64,000 bases of DNA, from assembly GCF_036173105.1 (NCBI RefSeq), contig NZ_CP108053.1, positions 5,208,001-5,272,000 of the forward strand. Direction: 5' to 3'. A program made the translations under genes and the position numbers. This DNA is from Streptomyces sp. NBC_00287. Lineage in GTDB: Bacteria; Actinomycetota; Actinomycetes; Streptomycetales; Streptomycetaceae. Of this stretch, positions 8,337 through 16,200 are shown piece by piece; within the stretch, counting starts at the first letter, position 1, and the number at the start of each line of letters is the position of its first letter. The notes under the pieces are model-generated. The model saw nothing but the letters and a program-made list of their open reading frames with translations, was not told the DNA's origin and made no database searches.

Positions 8337-8453
8337 GTACGTTCCTTGGACTGGAGGGGTTCGAACTGCCCCGCGCCTCCGAGCTGGAGGTGGGAGCGGC
8401 GTGAGTACGTTTCTCGGACTGGAGGCGTTCGACGGGCCCCGCGCCTCCGACAT
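8319..8453 (+). repeat. 68-bp imperfect tandem duplication at the ssd/tadA junction
   Basis: Two adjacent ~67-68-bp copies each contain the end of ssd (CTGGAGGTGGG.GCGGCGTGA) and the start of tadA (GTGAGTACGTT.CT.GGACTGG, then CCCCGCGCCTCCGA). They differ at a few bases. Because 68 is not a multiple of three, the first copy encodes its own short frame rather than extending either gene. Confidence 0.8.
8333..8404 (+). CDS. 23-codon minigene created by the tandem duplication
   Basis: GTG 8333 overlaps the ssd stop (GTGA) and reads MSTFLGLEGFELPRASELEV followed by GAA and stop; its TGA overlaps the tadA GTG at 8401. The first half copies the TadA N-terminus and the last residues copy the Ssd C-terminus. 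A ribosome finishing ssd could translate this peptide before reaching tadA, so it may act only as a coupling relay. There is no evidence that the peptide has its own function. Confidence 0.4.
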   Translation: MSTFLGLEGFELPRASELEVGAA

Positions 8454-9630
8454 GACGCCGGCGCTCCTTGACGGCGTGCGACGCAGGCTCGCTGAGAGCG
8501 GGGGCGAGCCGACGCCCGCGCGCGTGGCGCAGGCGCTGCGCGAACAGGGGCGGGTCCTCGGGGACGCCGAAGTCCTCGGCGCCGCCGAGCAGTTGCGGTC
8601 CGAACTCATCGGCAGTGGACCACTGGAACCGCTGCTCGCCGACCCCTCGGTGACCGATGTGCTGGTCTCGGCCCCGGACCGGGTCTGGGTGGACCGCGGC
8701 GGCGGCCTTGAGCTGACCGGCGTCCGCTTCCCCGACGCGGCGGCCGTACGACGGCTCGCGCAGCGTCTGGCGGCGGTGGCCGGACGGCGCCTCGACGACG
8801 CGCGGCCCTGGGCCGACGCCCGGCTGCCCGACGGAACCCGGCTGCACGCGGTGCTGCCCCCGGTGGCCGTCGGCTGCACTTGCCTGTCCCTTCGGGTCGT
8901 ACGGCCTCGCGCGTTCACGCTCGAGGAACTGGTGGCCGCGGGCACGGTGCCGCCGGGCGGGGACCGGGTGCTGCGGGCGCTGGTCGAAGCGCGGCTGTCC
9001 TTCCTCATCAGCGGCGGTACCGGCAGCGGCAAGACCACGCTGCTGAGCGCGCTGCTCGGGCTGGTCGGGCCGGGCGAGCGGATCGTGCTCGCCGAGGACT
9101 CGGCCGAACTGCGGCCCGACCATCCGCACGTCGTGCGGCTGGAGAGCAGACCCGCCAACCAGGAGGGCGCGGGGCTCGTGACGCTCCAGGACCTCGTGCG
9201 CCAGGCGCTGCGGATGCGGCCGGACCGGCTGGTCGTGGGCGAGGTGCGCGGGCCTGAGGTCGTCCATCTGCTGGCCGCGCTCAACACGGGCCACGAGGGC
9301 GGCTGCGGCACCGTGCACGCCAACGCGGCCGCCGATGTACCGGCCCGGCTGGAGGCCCTCGGTACGGCGGCAGGGCTCGATCGGGCGGCGCTGCACAGCC
9401 AGTTGGCGGCCGCGCTGTCGGTGGTCCTGCATCTGGTGCGGGGGCGCGACGGTCGGCGGCGGATCGCCGAGGTGCAGGTGCTGGAGCGGGATCCGTCGGG
9501 GCTGGTGCGGACGGTTCCGGCGCTGCGGTGGGGAGCGGGGGCGTTTGTGGCCGAGCGGGGGTGGGGGCGGCTGAAGGGGCTGCTCCGGGATGAGGACTTC
9601 GCGTTGGGGAGTGGGGATCGCGATGGGTGA
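8401..9630 (+). CDS. tadA: Tad secretion ATPase TadA/CpaF
   Basis: This 409-aa protein belongs to the VirB11/CpaF family that powers Tad pilus assembly from the cytoplasmic face. The Walker A motif is FLISGGTGSGKTTLLSALL. The Asp box/Walker B region is RIVLAEDSAELRPDHPHVV and ALRMRPDRLVVGEVRGPEV, and the His box is ALNTGHEGGCGTVHANAA. The start is GTG 8401 (MSTFLGLEAFDGPRASD), in the second copy of the duplicated segment and overlapping the stop of the minigene. Its stop overlaps the start of tadB by 8 nt, so the locus is translationally coupled. Confidence 0.9.
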   Translation: MSTFLGLEAFDGPRASDMTPALLDGVRRRLAESGGEPTPARVAQALREQGRVLGDAEVLGAAEQLRSELIGSGPLEPLLADPSVTDVLVSAPDRVWVDRGGGLELTGVRFPDAAAVRRLAQRLAAVAGRRLDDARPWADARLPDGTRLHAVLPPVAVGCTCLSLRVVRPRAFTLEELVAAGTVPPGGDRVLRALVEARLSFLISGGTGSGKTTLLSALLGLVGPGERIVLAEDSAELRPDHPHVVRLESRPANQEGAGLVTLQDLVRQALRMRPDRLVVGEVRGPEVVHLLAALNTGHEGGCGTVHANAAADVPARLEALGTAAGLDRAALHSQLAAALSVVLHLVRGRDGRRRIAEVQVLERDPSGLVRTVPALRWGAGAFVAERGWGRLKGLLRDEDFALGSGDRDG

Positions 9631-10498
9631 AACGGCTGTGGGAGGGCCGTCGATGGGGGCGGCCGTGGTGTGTGCCGGGGCGGCTCTGTGGCTGCTGGGC
9701 GGGCGGAACGCCGGAGCTCGGCGGGCCCGGTTGTTGCTCGCCGGTGGCGGGGTCGTGGGAGCCGGGCCGCCCGCTTGGCGGCAGGCGGTCGGCGAACTGC
9801 GGCGGATCCGGGGGCGATTGCGGGCCGAGTGGTGGGCGCTGGTCGTCGGGATCGTGCTGGCGGTGCTCGGGGCCTCGGTGCTGCCGCTCGTCGCCGGGGC
9901 GGCCGGGGTGCCGTTGCTGCGGCGGGTGCGGCTGGCCGGTCGGGCCCGGCGGGCCCGGGAACACCGAGGGGACGCGGTGATCGCGCTGTGCGCGGCGCTC
10001 GCCGGGGAGGTACGCGCGGGACGCCAGCCGGGCGAGGCGTTGCTGCGCGCGGCGCGGGACTCCGGCGGGCTCGGTGACGCGCAGGCGGCGGTGCTGGCGG
10101 CCGCGCGGTTCGGCGGTGATGTCCCCGGCGCCCTCGCGGCTGCGGCGCGGCGACCGGGCGCCGAGGGGCTGCTGGGGCTCGCGGCGTGCTGGCGGGTGGC
10201 CGTGGACCAGGGTGCCGGCCTCGCGGCCGGCCTTGACCGGCTCGAAGCGGCCCTGCGTGCCGAGCGGGACCAACGGGCCGATCTGCGAGCTCAGTTGGCG
10301 GGCGCCAAGTCGACGGCGGTGATGCTCGCCGGGCTTCCGGTTCTGGGGCTGCTCCTCGGGGCGGTCATGGGCGCCGATCCACTGCGGGTGCTGCTGCACA
10401 CCGGGGCTGGGCTGGGGTGTCTGCTCGCGGGTGGGCTGCTGGAGGGGGTGGGGATGTGGTGGGCGCTGCGGGTCGTGCGGGGGGCGGAGGCGGTGTGA
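9623..10498 (+). CDS. tadB: Type II secretion F-domain membrane protein TadB
   Basis: This 291-aa integral membrane protein starts at ATG 9623 within the last codons of tadA. Hydrophobic segments are visible near residues 10-25, 70-105, 230-250 and 260-280. The central soluble part (REHRGDAVIALCAALAGEVR, GRQPGEALLRAARDSGGLGD) is the F domain of TadB/GspF-like platform proteins. It should form the inner-membrane platform with TadC, driven by TadA. Confidence 0.8.
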   Translation: MGETAVGGPSMGAAVVCAGAALWLLGGRNAGARRARLLLAGGGVVGAGPPAWRQAVGELRRIRGRLRAEWWALVVGIVLAVLGASVLPLVAGAAGVPLLRRVRLAGRARRAREHRGDAVIALCAALAGEVRAGRQPGEALLRAARDSGGLGDAQAAVLAAARFGGDVPGALAAAARRPGAEGLLGLAACWRVAVDQGAGLAAGLDRLEAALRAERDQRADLRAQLAGAKSTAVMLAGLPVLGLLLGAVMGADPLRVLLHTGAGLGCLLAGGLLEGVGMWWALRVVRGAEAV

Positions 10499-10580
10499 GG
10501 GACGGGAGTTGGGCAGCGGGGCGGAGGCGGTGTGTACGGAGACGGCAGGTTGGTCGATCGGCTTGGCGAAGGGAGGCGTC

Positions 10581-11366
10581 GTGAGTGCGGAAGTTGTCCA
10601 CAGGCTGGGGGTTGTCGTGGGGATTGTGCTGGGCCTGGCGTGGCTGGTGCGGTGGGTGGGGGCGGTGCGGTGTGAGCGGAGGGTCCGACGGCGGCTGGTC
10701 GAGCTGGTGGCCGCCGTAGAAGCGGCGCCGGGCGCGCCGAGGTTCGACGTGCGGGGCCCGGTGCGGCGGTGGCTGCCCGTCGTGGCGGTGGGGTGTGCCG
10801 GGTGGGTGCTGGTCGGTGGCGTCGCCGGGGTCGGGGTGGGGCTGGTCGGTGCCGTCGCCATGGACCGGTGGCAGAGGCGGCGCGTCGCTTCCGTGGGAGC
10901 GGAGTACGACTCCGCCGAGGCGGCCCGGCAACTTCCGCTCGCCGCCGATCTGTTGGCGGCCTGTATCGCCGCCGGTGCCGGGCCGGTGATCGCGGCGCAG
11001 GCCGTGGGCGAGGCGTTGGGCGGCCCGGTGGGGGACGGGCTGGCGCGGGGCGCGGCCGAGGTACGGCTGGGCGGCGAACCGGGTGAGGCCTGGGGGAAGT
11101 TGGCCGCGCTGCCGGGTGCGGAGGCGCTTGCGCGACTGCTGGAGCGGGCCGATGTGTCGGGGCTCCCGGCGGCGGGACCCGTCGCCCGCCTGGCCGCGGA
11201 CGCCCGCGCCACCTGGGCGCGCGCCGCGACGGCCCGGGCGCGCCGGGCGGCGGTCATGGTCACCGCGCCGGTGGGGCTGTGCTTCCTGCCCGCGTTCATC
11301 GCGGTGGGGGTTCTGCCGGTGGTGATCGGGCTGGCGGACGGGGTGCTGGGAGGGGGTGGTGGATGA
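10581..11366 (+). CDS. tadC: Type II secretion F-domain membrane protein TadC
   Basis: This 261-aa protein starts at GTG 10581, preceded by GGGAGGC with good spacing. It has an N-terminal membrane segment (LGVVVGIVLGLAWLVRWVG), a middle hydrophobic pair, an F domain (ARQLPLAADLLAACIAAGAG, GGEPGEAWGKLAALPGAEAL) and a C-terminal segment (VTAPVGLCFLPAFIAVGVLP). It pairs with TadB as the second platform subunit. A perfect DnaA-box-like sequence lies inside the coding region (10594-10602). Confidence 0.8.
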   Translation: MSAEVVHRLGVVVGIVLGLAWLVRWVGAVRCERRVRRRLVELVAAVEAAPGAPRFDVRGPVRRWLPVVAVGCAGWVLVGGVAGVGVGLVGAVAMDRWQRRRVASVGAEYDSAEAARQLPLAADLLAACIAAGAGPVIAAQAVGEALGGPVGDGLARGAAEVRLGGEPGEAWGKLAALPGAEALARLLERADVSGLPAAGPVARLAADARATWARAATARARRAAVMVTAPVGLCFLPAFIAVGVLPVVIGLADGVLGGGGG

Positions 11367-11424
11367 CCGGCCATCGGCACTGACCAGTCGTAGTCAACGG
11401 ATCTGATCCTTACGGGGGTTTGCA

Positions 11425-11640
11425 ATGAGCAAGGCAGTGAAGAAGGCAGCAACGGCAGTACGGGCGCGCGTGCGGGCCTTCGTCGGACGGCGGGACTCGG
11501 GGATGGTCACCTCCGAGTACGCGATGGGGATCATCGCGGCGGTGGCGTTCGCCGTGGTGCTGTACAAGGTGGTCACCAGCGGGCAGGTCAGCGCGGAGCT
11601 GCAGGCCATCGTGAAGAAGGCCCTCGATGCGCGGATGTGA
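11425..11640 (+). CDS. Flp/Tad-type prepilin (DUF4244-like)
   Basis: This 71-aa protein has a basic N-terminus, then RRDSGMVTSEYAMGIIAAVAF, which matches the Flp class prepilin pattern: cleavage after Gly, Glu at mature position 5 and Tyr at 6. A ~20-residue hydrophobic helix and a short polar tail follow. It is probably the major pilin-like substrate of the TadABC machinery. No prepilin peptidase gene is visible in the window. Confidence 0.8.
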   Translation: MSKAVKKAATAVRARVRAFVGRRDSGMVTSEYAMGIIAAVAFAVVLYKVVTSGQVSAELQAIVKKALDARM

Positions 11641-12124
11641 GCGGCGCGGGGCCGACCGGGGGTTTGTGACGGCGGAGTCGGCCGTGGTGCTGCCCGTGCT
11701 GGTCATGTTCGCGATGGCACTGGTGTGGGGGCTCCTCGTGATCGCCGCCCAGATCCAGTGCGTGGACGCGGCCCGCACGGGCGCCCGCGCCGCGGCTCGC
11801 CAGGACCCGGACGGGGCGGTCGTCGCGGTCACCCGCGAGGCCGCCCCGGCCGGCGCGAAGGTCACCGTCACCCGGACCGGGGACCAGGTCCGGGTGGCGG
11901 TCGTGGCCAAGCCGCCGGCGCTCGGGGGGCTGCCCTTCGAGGTACGGGAGGAGGCCGTGGCGTCGGCGGAGGAGGCCGTGGCGGGGCCGGGGCCGGAGAC
12001 GGGCGCGGAGCTGGCGACGGGCTCGGGGTCGGAGACCGGGGCGGTGCCGGAGACGGTGCCGGATACCGCGACGGTGCCCGAGACCGGATCGGGGTCGGAG
12101 ACCGGATCAGGGGTGAGCCCATGA
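11627..12124 (+). CDS. TadE-like pseudopilin
   Basis: This 165-aa protein starts at ATG 11627, overlapping the prepilin gene by 14 nt. RGFVTAESAVVLPVLVMFAM is the TadE signature, with Glu early in the hydrophobic helix. A soluble domain follows (CVDAARTGARAAARQDPD). The last ~50 residues are a low-complexity Gly/Ser/Glu/Thr repeat (variants of ETGSGS). TadE-like proteins are minor pseudopilins. Its stop overlaps the next start (ATGA). Confidence 0.75.
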   Translation: MRGCERRGADRGFVTAESAVVLPVLVMFAMALVWGLLVIAAQIQCVDAARTGARAAARQDPDGAVVAVTREAAPAGAKVTVTRTGDQVRVAVVAKPPALGGLPFEVREEAVASAEEAVAGPGPETGAELATGSGSETGAVPETVPDTATVPETGSGSETGSGVSP

Positions 12125-12504
12125 AGCCCCGCCCCGCGGCCGACCGCGGCTCCGCCACCGTATGGACCGTCGCCGTCGTAGCCGTCCTCTGCGTGGTGTT
12201 CGGAGTAGTGCTCGCGCTCGGCCAGGCCGTGGTCACCCGGCATCGGGCGGCGGGCGGCGCCGATCTCGCCGCCCTCGCGGCGGCGGACCACTGGGCGGAG
12301 GGCCCCGCGGTGGCCTGCGAACGCGCCCAGAAGGTGGCCAGAGCCCAGGGCACCCGGCTCGTGCGCTGCGCCCTCGTGGGTGACGTCTCGGACGTGTCCG
12401 CTGCGGCGGGGAGAGGACCGTTCGCCGCGGAGGTCAGGGCGCGGGCGGGGCCCCCGTCTCCGTCGGGGTCTCCTTCTCCGGCGCCCCGCGCAGCAGTTCC
12501 GTGA
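12121..12504 (+). CDS. Rv3654c/TadE-like membrane protein
   Basis: This 127-aa protein has DRGSATVWTVAVVAVLCVVF at its N-terminus, the helical signature of Rv3654c-type TadE/TadG relatives, then HRAAGGADLAALAAADHWAEG and two Cys (VACERAQ, LVRCALV) typical of this small family. The tail is Pro/Ser-rich. It starts at ATG 12121 inside the previous stop and is the last gene of the Tad locus. Its 3' end overlaps the 3' end of the opposite-strand helicase gene by 71 bp. Confidence 0.75.
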   Translation: MKPRPAADRGSATVWTVAVVAVLCVVFGVVLALGQAVVTRHRAAGGADLAALAAADHWAEGPAVACERAQKVARAQGTRLVRCALVGDVSDVSAAAGRGPFAAEVRARAGPPSPSGSPSPAPRAAVP

Positions 12505-14923
12505 GCAGCCGTACCGCGCCCCTCTTGTGCAGCGGGTCGTTGCCGTTGCCGCACTTGGGGGACTGGATGCAGGACGGGCAGCCGGCCTCGCACTCGCAGG
12601 AGGCGATGGCCTCGCGGGTGGCGCTGAGCCAGGCGCGGGCGGTGTGGAAGGCGCGCTCCGCGAAGCCCGCGCCGCCCGGGTGGCCGTCGTAGACGAAGAC
12701 CGTCGGGAGGAGGGTGTCGGGGTGCAGCGGGATCGAGACGCCGCCGATGTCCCAGCGGTCGCAGGTCGCGAAGAGGGGCAGCAGGCCGATCGAGGCGTGC
12801 TCGGCGGCGTGCAGGGCGCCGCCGAGGATCTCCGGGTTGATCCGGGCCGCATCGAGCTGGTCCTCGGTGACCGTCCACCACACCGCGCGCGTGCGCAGCG
12901 TACGAGGAGGGAGGTCGAGCTTTGTCTCGCCCAGGACCTCGCCGGTGATCAGGCGCCGGCGGAGGAAGGAGACGACCTGGTTGGTGACCTCGACGGAGCC
13001 GTAGCAAAGGCGGCCGTCGCCCCAGGGGATCTCGACGTCCGTCTCCAGGACGGAGATCGACGTCGCGTCGCGGGCGACCGTCGAATACGAGGGGCTGGCC
13101 TCCTGGACCAGGGCGACGGAGTCCTCCAGGTCCAGGGAGCGCACCAGATAGGTGCGGCCCTGGTGCAGATGGACCGCGCCCTCGTGCACCGTGCCGTGGG
13201 CGGCGCCCGCGTCGACCGTGCCGAGGAGGCGGCCCGTGCCGGACTCGACGACCTGGACCGGGCGCCCGCCTCCGCCGCGGATGTCGGTGAGGTCGGCGGC
13301 CCGTTCTCGGCGGGTCCAGTGCCAGGCCTTGGTCCGGCGGCGGAGCAGTTTCGCGGCCTCCAGCTGCGGGAGCAGCTCCTCGCAGGCGGGGCCGAAGAGC
13401 GCCAAGTCCTCGTCGACCAGCGGCAGTTCCGCAGCCGCCGCGCACAGGTGCGGCGCGAGGACGTACGGGTTGTCGGGGTCCAGAACCGTGGACTCGACGG
13501 GCTGGTCGAACAGGGCCTCGGGGTGGTGGACGAGGAAGGTGTCCAGGGGGTCGTCCCGCGCGACCAGGACGGCCAGCGCGCCCTGTCCTGAGCGGCCCGC
13601 CCGGCCCGCCTGCTGCCACAGGGACGCGCGCGTGCCCGGGTATCCGGCGATCACCACCGCGTCCAGACCGGAGACGTCGATGCCGAGTTCGAGGGCGGTC
13701 GTCGCGGCGAGGCCGAGGAGTTCGCCGGAGTGGAGCGCCTGTTCGAGGGCGCGGCGCTCCTCGGGGAGATAGCCCCCGCGGTACGCCGCCACGCGCCGGG
13801 CGAGCGAGCGGTCGACCTCGGCGAGGCGCTCCTGGGCGATCACCGAGATCAGCTCCGCGCCACGCCGGGAGCGGACGAAGGCAACCGTACGCACGCCCTG
13901 GACGGCGAGGTCGGTCAGCAGATCGGCCGTCTCGGCGGTGGCGGTACGGCGGACGGGGGCGCCCTTCTCGCCCTGCAGCTCAGTGAGCGGGGGCTCCCAG
14001 AGGGCGAACACCAGTTCCCCGCGCGGTGAGGCGTCGTCGGCCACCTCGACCACAGGGAGGCCGGTCAGGCGGCGGGCGGCCACCGACGGCTCAGCGGCGG
14101 TCGCGGAGGCCAGCAGGAAGACGGGAGACGCGCCGTAGCGGGCGCACAGACGGCGAAGGCGCCGCAGTACCTGGGCGACATGCGAGCCGAAGACGCCCCG
14201 GTAGGTGTGGCACTCGTCGATGACGACGTACTTCAGCGACTTCAGGAAGGAGGACCAGCGGGGGTGGGAGGGGAGGATGCCGCGGTGCAGCATGTCCGGG
14301 TTGGTGAGGACGTAGTTGGCGTACTGACGGATCCACTCGCGTTCCTCGAACGGCGTGTCACCGTCGTACACCGCCGGCCGGACGGAATTGCCCAGCGATT
14401 GTGAAAGTTCCTTCACCGAACGGCACTGATCCGCCGCGAGGGCCTTGGTCGGAGCCAGGTAGAGCGCGGTGGTGCCGCGGCCGTTCGGGGCCTCGGAGCC
14501 GTCCAGGAGGGCGGAGAACACGGGCACCAGATAGGCCAGCGACTTGCCCGAGGCGGTGCCGGTGGCGACGACCACCGAGTCGCCGTCCAGGGCGTGTTCG
14601 GCGGCACGTGCCTGGTGGGCCCAGGGGTGCTCGACACCGGCCGCCTGTACGGCCGCGATGACCTCGGCGCGGATCCGATCAGGCCAGACGGCATGCCGAC
14701 CCTCGCGCGGGGGCACATGCTCCGTATGAGTGATGCGCGAAGCCCGGTTCGGCCCGGAGGCGAGCCGGCCCAGGACCGTACCCGGGTCCACCCGGGAAAC
14801 GGGGCCCGTCGGGGATCGATCGGATCGGTGATTCTTGGCCATCGGCACCGAGTGTGTCACTGGCGTGACGGACAATGGGACCAAGGCGTCGTGCACGCCT
14901 GCCGGTAAGTGATTGAATGCCAT
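12434..14923 (-). CDS. DEAD/DEAH-box helicase, YprA/Lhr-like with DUF1998-type C-terminus
   Basis: This 829-aa superfamily 2 helicase shows motif I VVVATGTASGKSLAY (about residues 117-131), motif II VVIDECHTYRG (DECH), motif III SATAAEP and motif VI QQAGRAGRSGQGALAV. The C-terminus carries a Cys cluster (CECEAGCPSCIQSPKCGNGN) typical of DUF1998-type proteins and probably binds zinc. Homologues take part in nucleic-acid repair or processing, but no specific job is established here. It is divergent from bldG, with 83 bp between start codons. This matches the helicase-bldG arrangement in other streptomycetes. Confidence 0.85.
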   Translation of the reverse strand: MAFNHLPAGVHDALVPLSVTPVTHSVPMAKNHRSDRSPTGPVSRVDPGTVLGRLASGPNRASRITHTEHVPPREGRHAVWPDRIRAEVIAAVQAAGVEHPWAHQARAAEHALDGDSVVVATGTASGKSLAYLVPVFSALLDGSEAPNGRGTTALYLAPTKALAADQCRSVKELSQSLGNSVRPAVYDGDTPFEEREWIRQYANYVLTNPDMLHRGILPSHPRWSSFLKSLKYVVIDECHTYRGVFGSHVAQVLRRLRRLCARYGASPVFLLASATAAEPSVAARRLTGLPVVEVADDASPRGELVFALWEPPLTELQGEKGAPVRRTATAETADLLTDLAVQGVRTVAFVRSRRGAELISVIAQERLAEVDRSLARRVAAYRGGYLPEERRALEQALHSGELLGLAATTALELGIDVSGLDAVVIAGYPGTRASLWQQAGRAGRSGQGALAVLVARDDPLDTFLVHHPEALFDQPVESTVLDPDNPYVLAPHLCAAAAELPLVDEDLALFGPACEELLPQLEAAKLLRRRTKAWHWTRRERAADLTDIRGGGGRPVQVVESGTGRLLGTVDAGAAHGTVHEGAVHLHQGRTYLVRSLDLEDSVALVQEASPSYSTVARDATSISVLETDVEIPWGDGRLCYGSVEVTNQVVSFLRRRLITGEVLGETKLDLPPRTLRTRAVWWTVTEDQLDAARINPEILGGALHAAEHASIGLLPLFATCDRWDIGGVSIPLHPDTLLPTVFVYDGHPGGAGFAERAFHTARAWLSATREAIASCECEAGCPSCIQSPKCGNGNDPLHKRGAVRLLTELLRGAPEKETPTETGAPPAP

Positions 14924-15006
14924 CGCGGCTGGCGAACCGTCCTGGGGGCTTCAAGCCGAGGTGTCCCGCGGGACGACCGCTCGATTAGCAAGGTGCTGGA
15001 GGATCC

Positions 15007-15348
15007 GTGGACCTGTCCCTGTCGACCCGTACCGTCGGCGATCGCACGGTCGTCGAGGTCGGTGGCGAAATCGACGTATATACCGCGCCCAAGCTGCGCG
15101 AGCAGCTGGTCGAGCTGGTGAACGACGGGAGTTTCCACCTCGTCGTCGACATGGAGGGCGTGGACTTCCTCGACTCCACCGGTCTCGGCGTGCTGGTCGG
15201 CGGCCTGAAGCGGGTGCGTGCCCATGAGGGCTCGCTGCGCCTGGTCTGCAACCAGGAGCGCATTCTGAAGATCTTCCGCATCACCGGCCTCACCAAGGTG
15301 TTCCCGATCCACACCTCGGTCGAGGAAGCGGTGGCGGCCACCGACTGA
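15007..15348 (+). CDS. bldG: Anti-anti-sigma factor BldG
   Basis: This 113-aa STAS-domain protein starts at GTG 15007. [13 protein letters not shown] places the conserved phosphorylatable Ser at position 57, as in S. coelicolor BldG. BldG is a central switch for aerial growth and antibiotic production: the unphosphorylated form binds anti-sigma factors and frees sigma factors. The next gene encodes a matching kinase-type anti-sigma factor. A hairpin at 15358-15385 lies between them, in keeping with both single-gene and read-through transcripts described for this locus in S. coelicolor. Confidence 0.93.
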
Positions 15349-15357
15349 TCGCCGCCT

Positions 15358-15385
15358 CCGGGGCCGGCCCAGGCCCAGGCCCCGG
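15358..15385 (+). terminator. Hairpin between bldG and the anti-sigma gene
   Basis: CCGGGGCC pairs with GGCCCCGG across 12 bases, starting 9 bp after the bldG stop. It has no T run and may act as a leaky terminator. Confidence 0.4.
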
Positions 15386-15468
15386 GACGGAAGAGGTTCA
15401 AGAAGGAGGACCGGGCTTTCGGCGGCCCGGCCCTCCGGACAGCACGCCCGTAGTTCCGAGGGGGATGC

Positions 15469-15906
15469 ATGGCCACCGTTGAACTCCGCTTCAGCGCGCT
15501 GCCCGAGCACGTCAGGACCGCCCGACTGGTGGCGGCAGCGGTGGCGCGCAGGGCCGGAGTGGACGAGGCCGTACTGGACGAGGTGCGTCTCGCGGTCGGC
15601 GAGGCCTGCACCCGTGCCGTCGGACTGCATCAGCTCAGTGGCGTCACGGCACCGGTGAAGGTGGTGCTGATCGAGGAGGAGAAGCAGTTCTCCATCGAGG
15701 TCGGCGACGAGGCGCCGCGCTCCGCCCCGGGTGACCGGGCGCCGGGCGCCGCGGGCGGAGACGCCGACGTGGAGGCCGAGGAGGACGAGATGGGCCTCGC
15801 GGTCATCAGCGGACTCGTCGACGACGTCGAGGTCACCGCGGGGCAACACGGCGGGCTGATCCGTATGACCTGGCCGACCACCCCGGCCGTCGCCGAGCTT
15901 CCCTGA
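15469..15906 (+). CDS. Anti-sigma factor with serine-kinase-type ATPase fold, partner of BldG
   Basis: This 145-aa protein has a histidine-kinase-like ATPase fold. LDEVRLAVGEACTRAVGLHQ is the N box (Glu and helix of RsbW/SpoIIAB-like kinases), and EMGLAVISGLVDDVEVTAGQ is the Gly-rich second box. Such proteins bind sigma factors and phosphorylate their STAS antagonists. The gene sits directly after bldG as in S. coelicolor. An acidic insert (about residues 85-106, GDADVEAEEDE) is present. It is followed by a strong terminator. Confidence 0.85.
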   Translation: MATVELRFSALPEHVRTARLVAAAVARRAGVDEAVLDEVRLAVGEACTRAVGLHQLSGVTAPVKVVLIEEEKQFSIEVGDEAPRSAPGDRAPGAAGGDADVEAEEDEMGLAVISGLVDDVEVTAGQHGGLIRMTWPTTPAVAELP

Positions 15907-15932
15907 CGCCGCGCTCGGCGCGCATCCGAACC

Positions 15933-15960
15933 GAAGGGCCCTACCCAGGTAGGGCCCTTC
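15933..15960 (+). terminator. Strong terminator after the bldG operon
   Basis: GAAGGGCCCTACC and GGTAGGGCCCTTC form a perfect 13-bp stem with a two-base loop, followed by a T-rich stretch (GGTATTTCG). Confidence 0.85.
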
Positions 15961-16152
15961 GGTATTTCGTGAATTCCTTCACGATCATTCGCCCGATAAT
16001 TCGATCAAGTTCCTGCCATGGTCAATCCCGGCGTCAATGCCTTTGAGGCATTACCCCTTTCGGGTTCCGTGCTCGGGCGTCGATCATTTGCTGAAGAGCA
16101 TGTGAAGACCAATTCCGTTAACCGCGCACTGTTTTGATCAGGTTCCGGTACC

Positions 16153-16158
16153 TACAAT
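16153..16158 (+). promoter_or_regulatory. Putative -10 element of hppA
   Basis: TACAAT lies ~42 bp before the hppA start. A weak upstream TGTTTT sits at about 17-bp spacing. A strong AAGGAGG ribosome-binding site follows at 16191-16197. Confidence 0.35.
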
Positions 16159-16200
16159 CCGTCCACATCTTGAGCTCAGCCCAAGCGTCAAGGAGGACGA

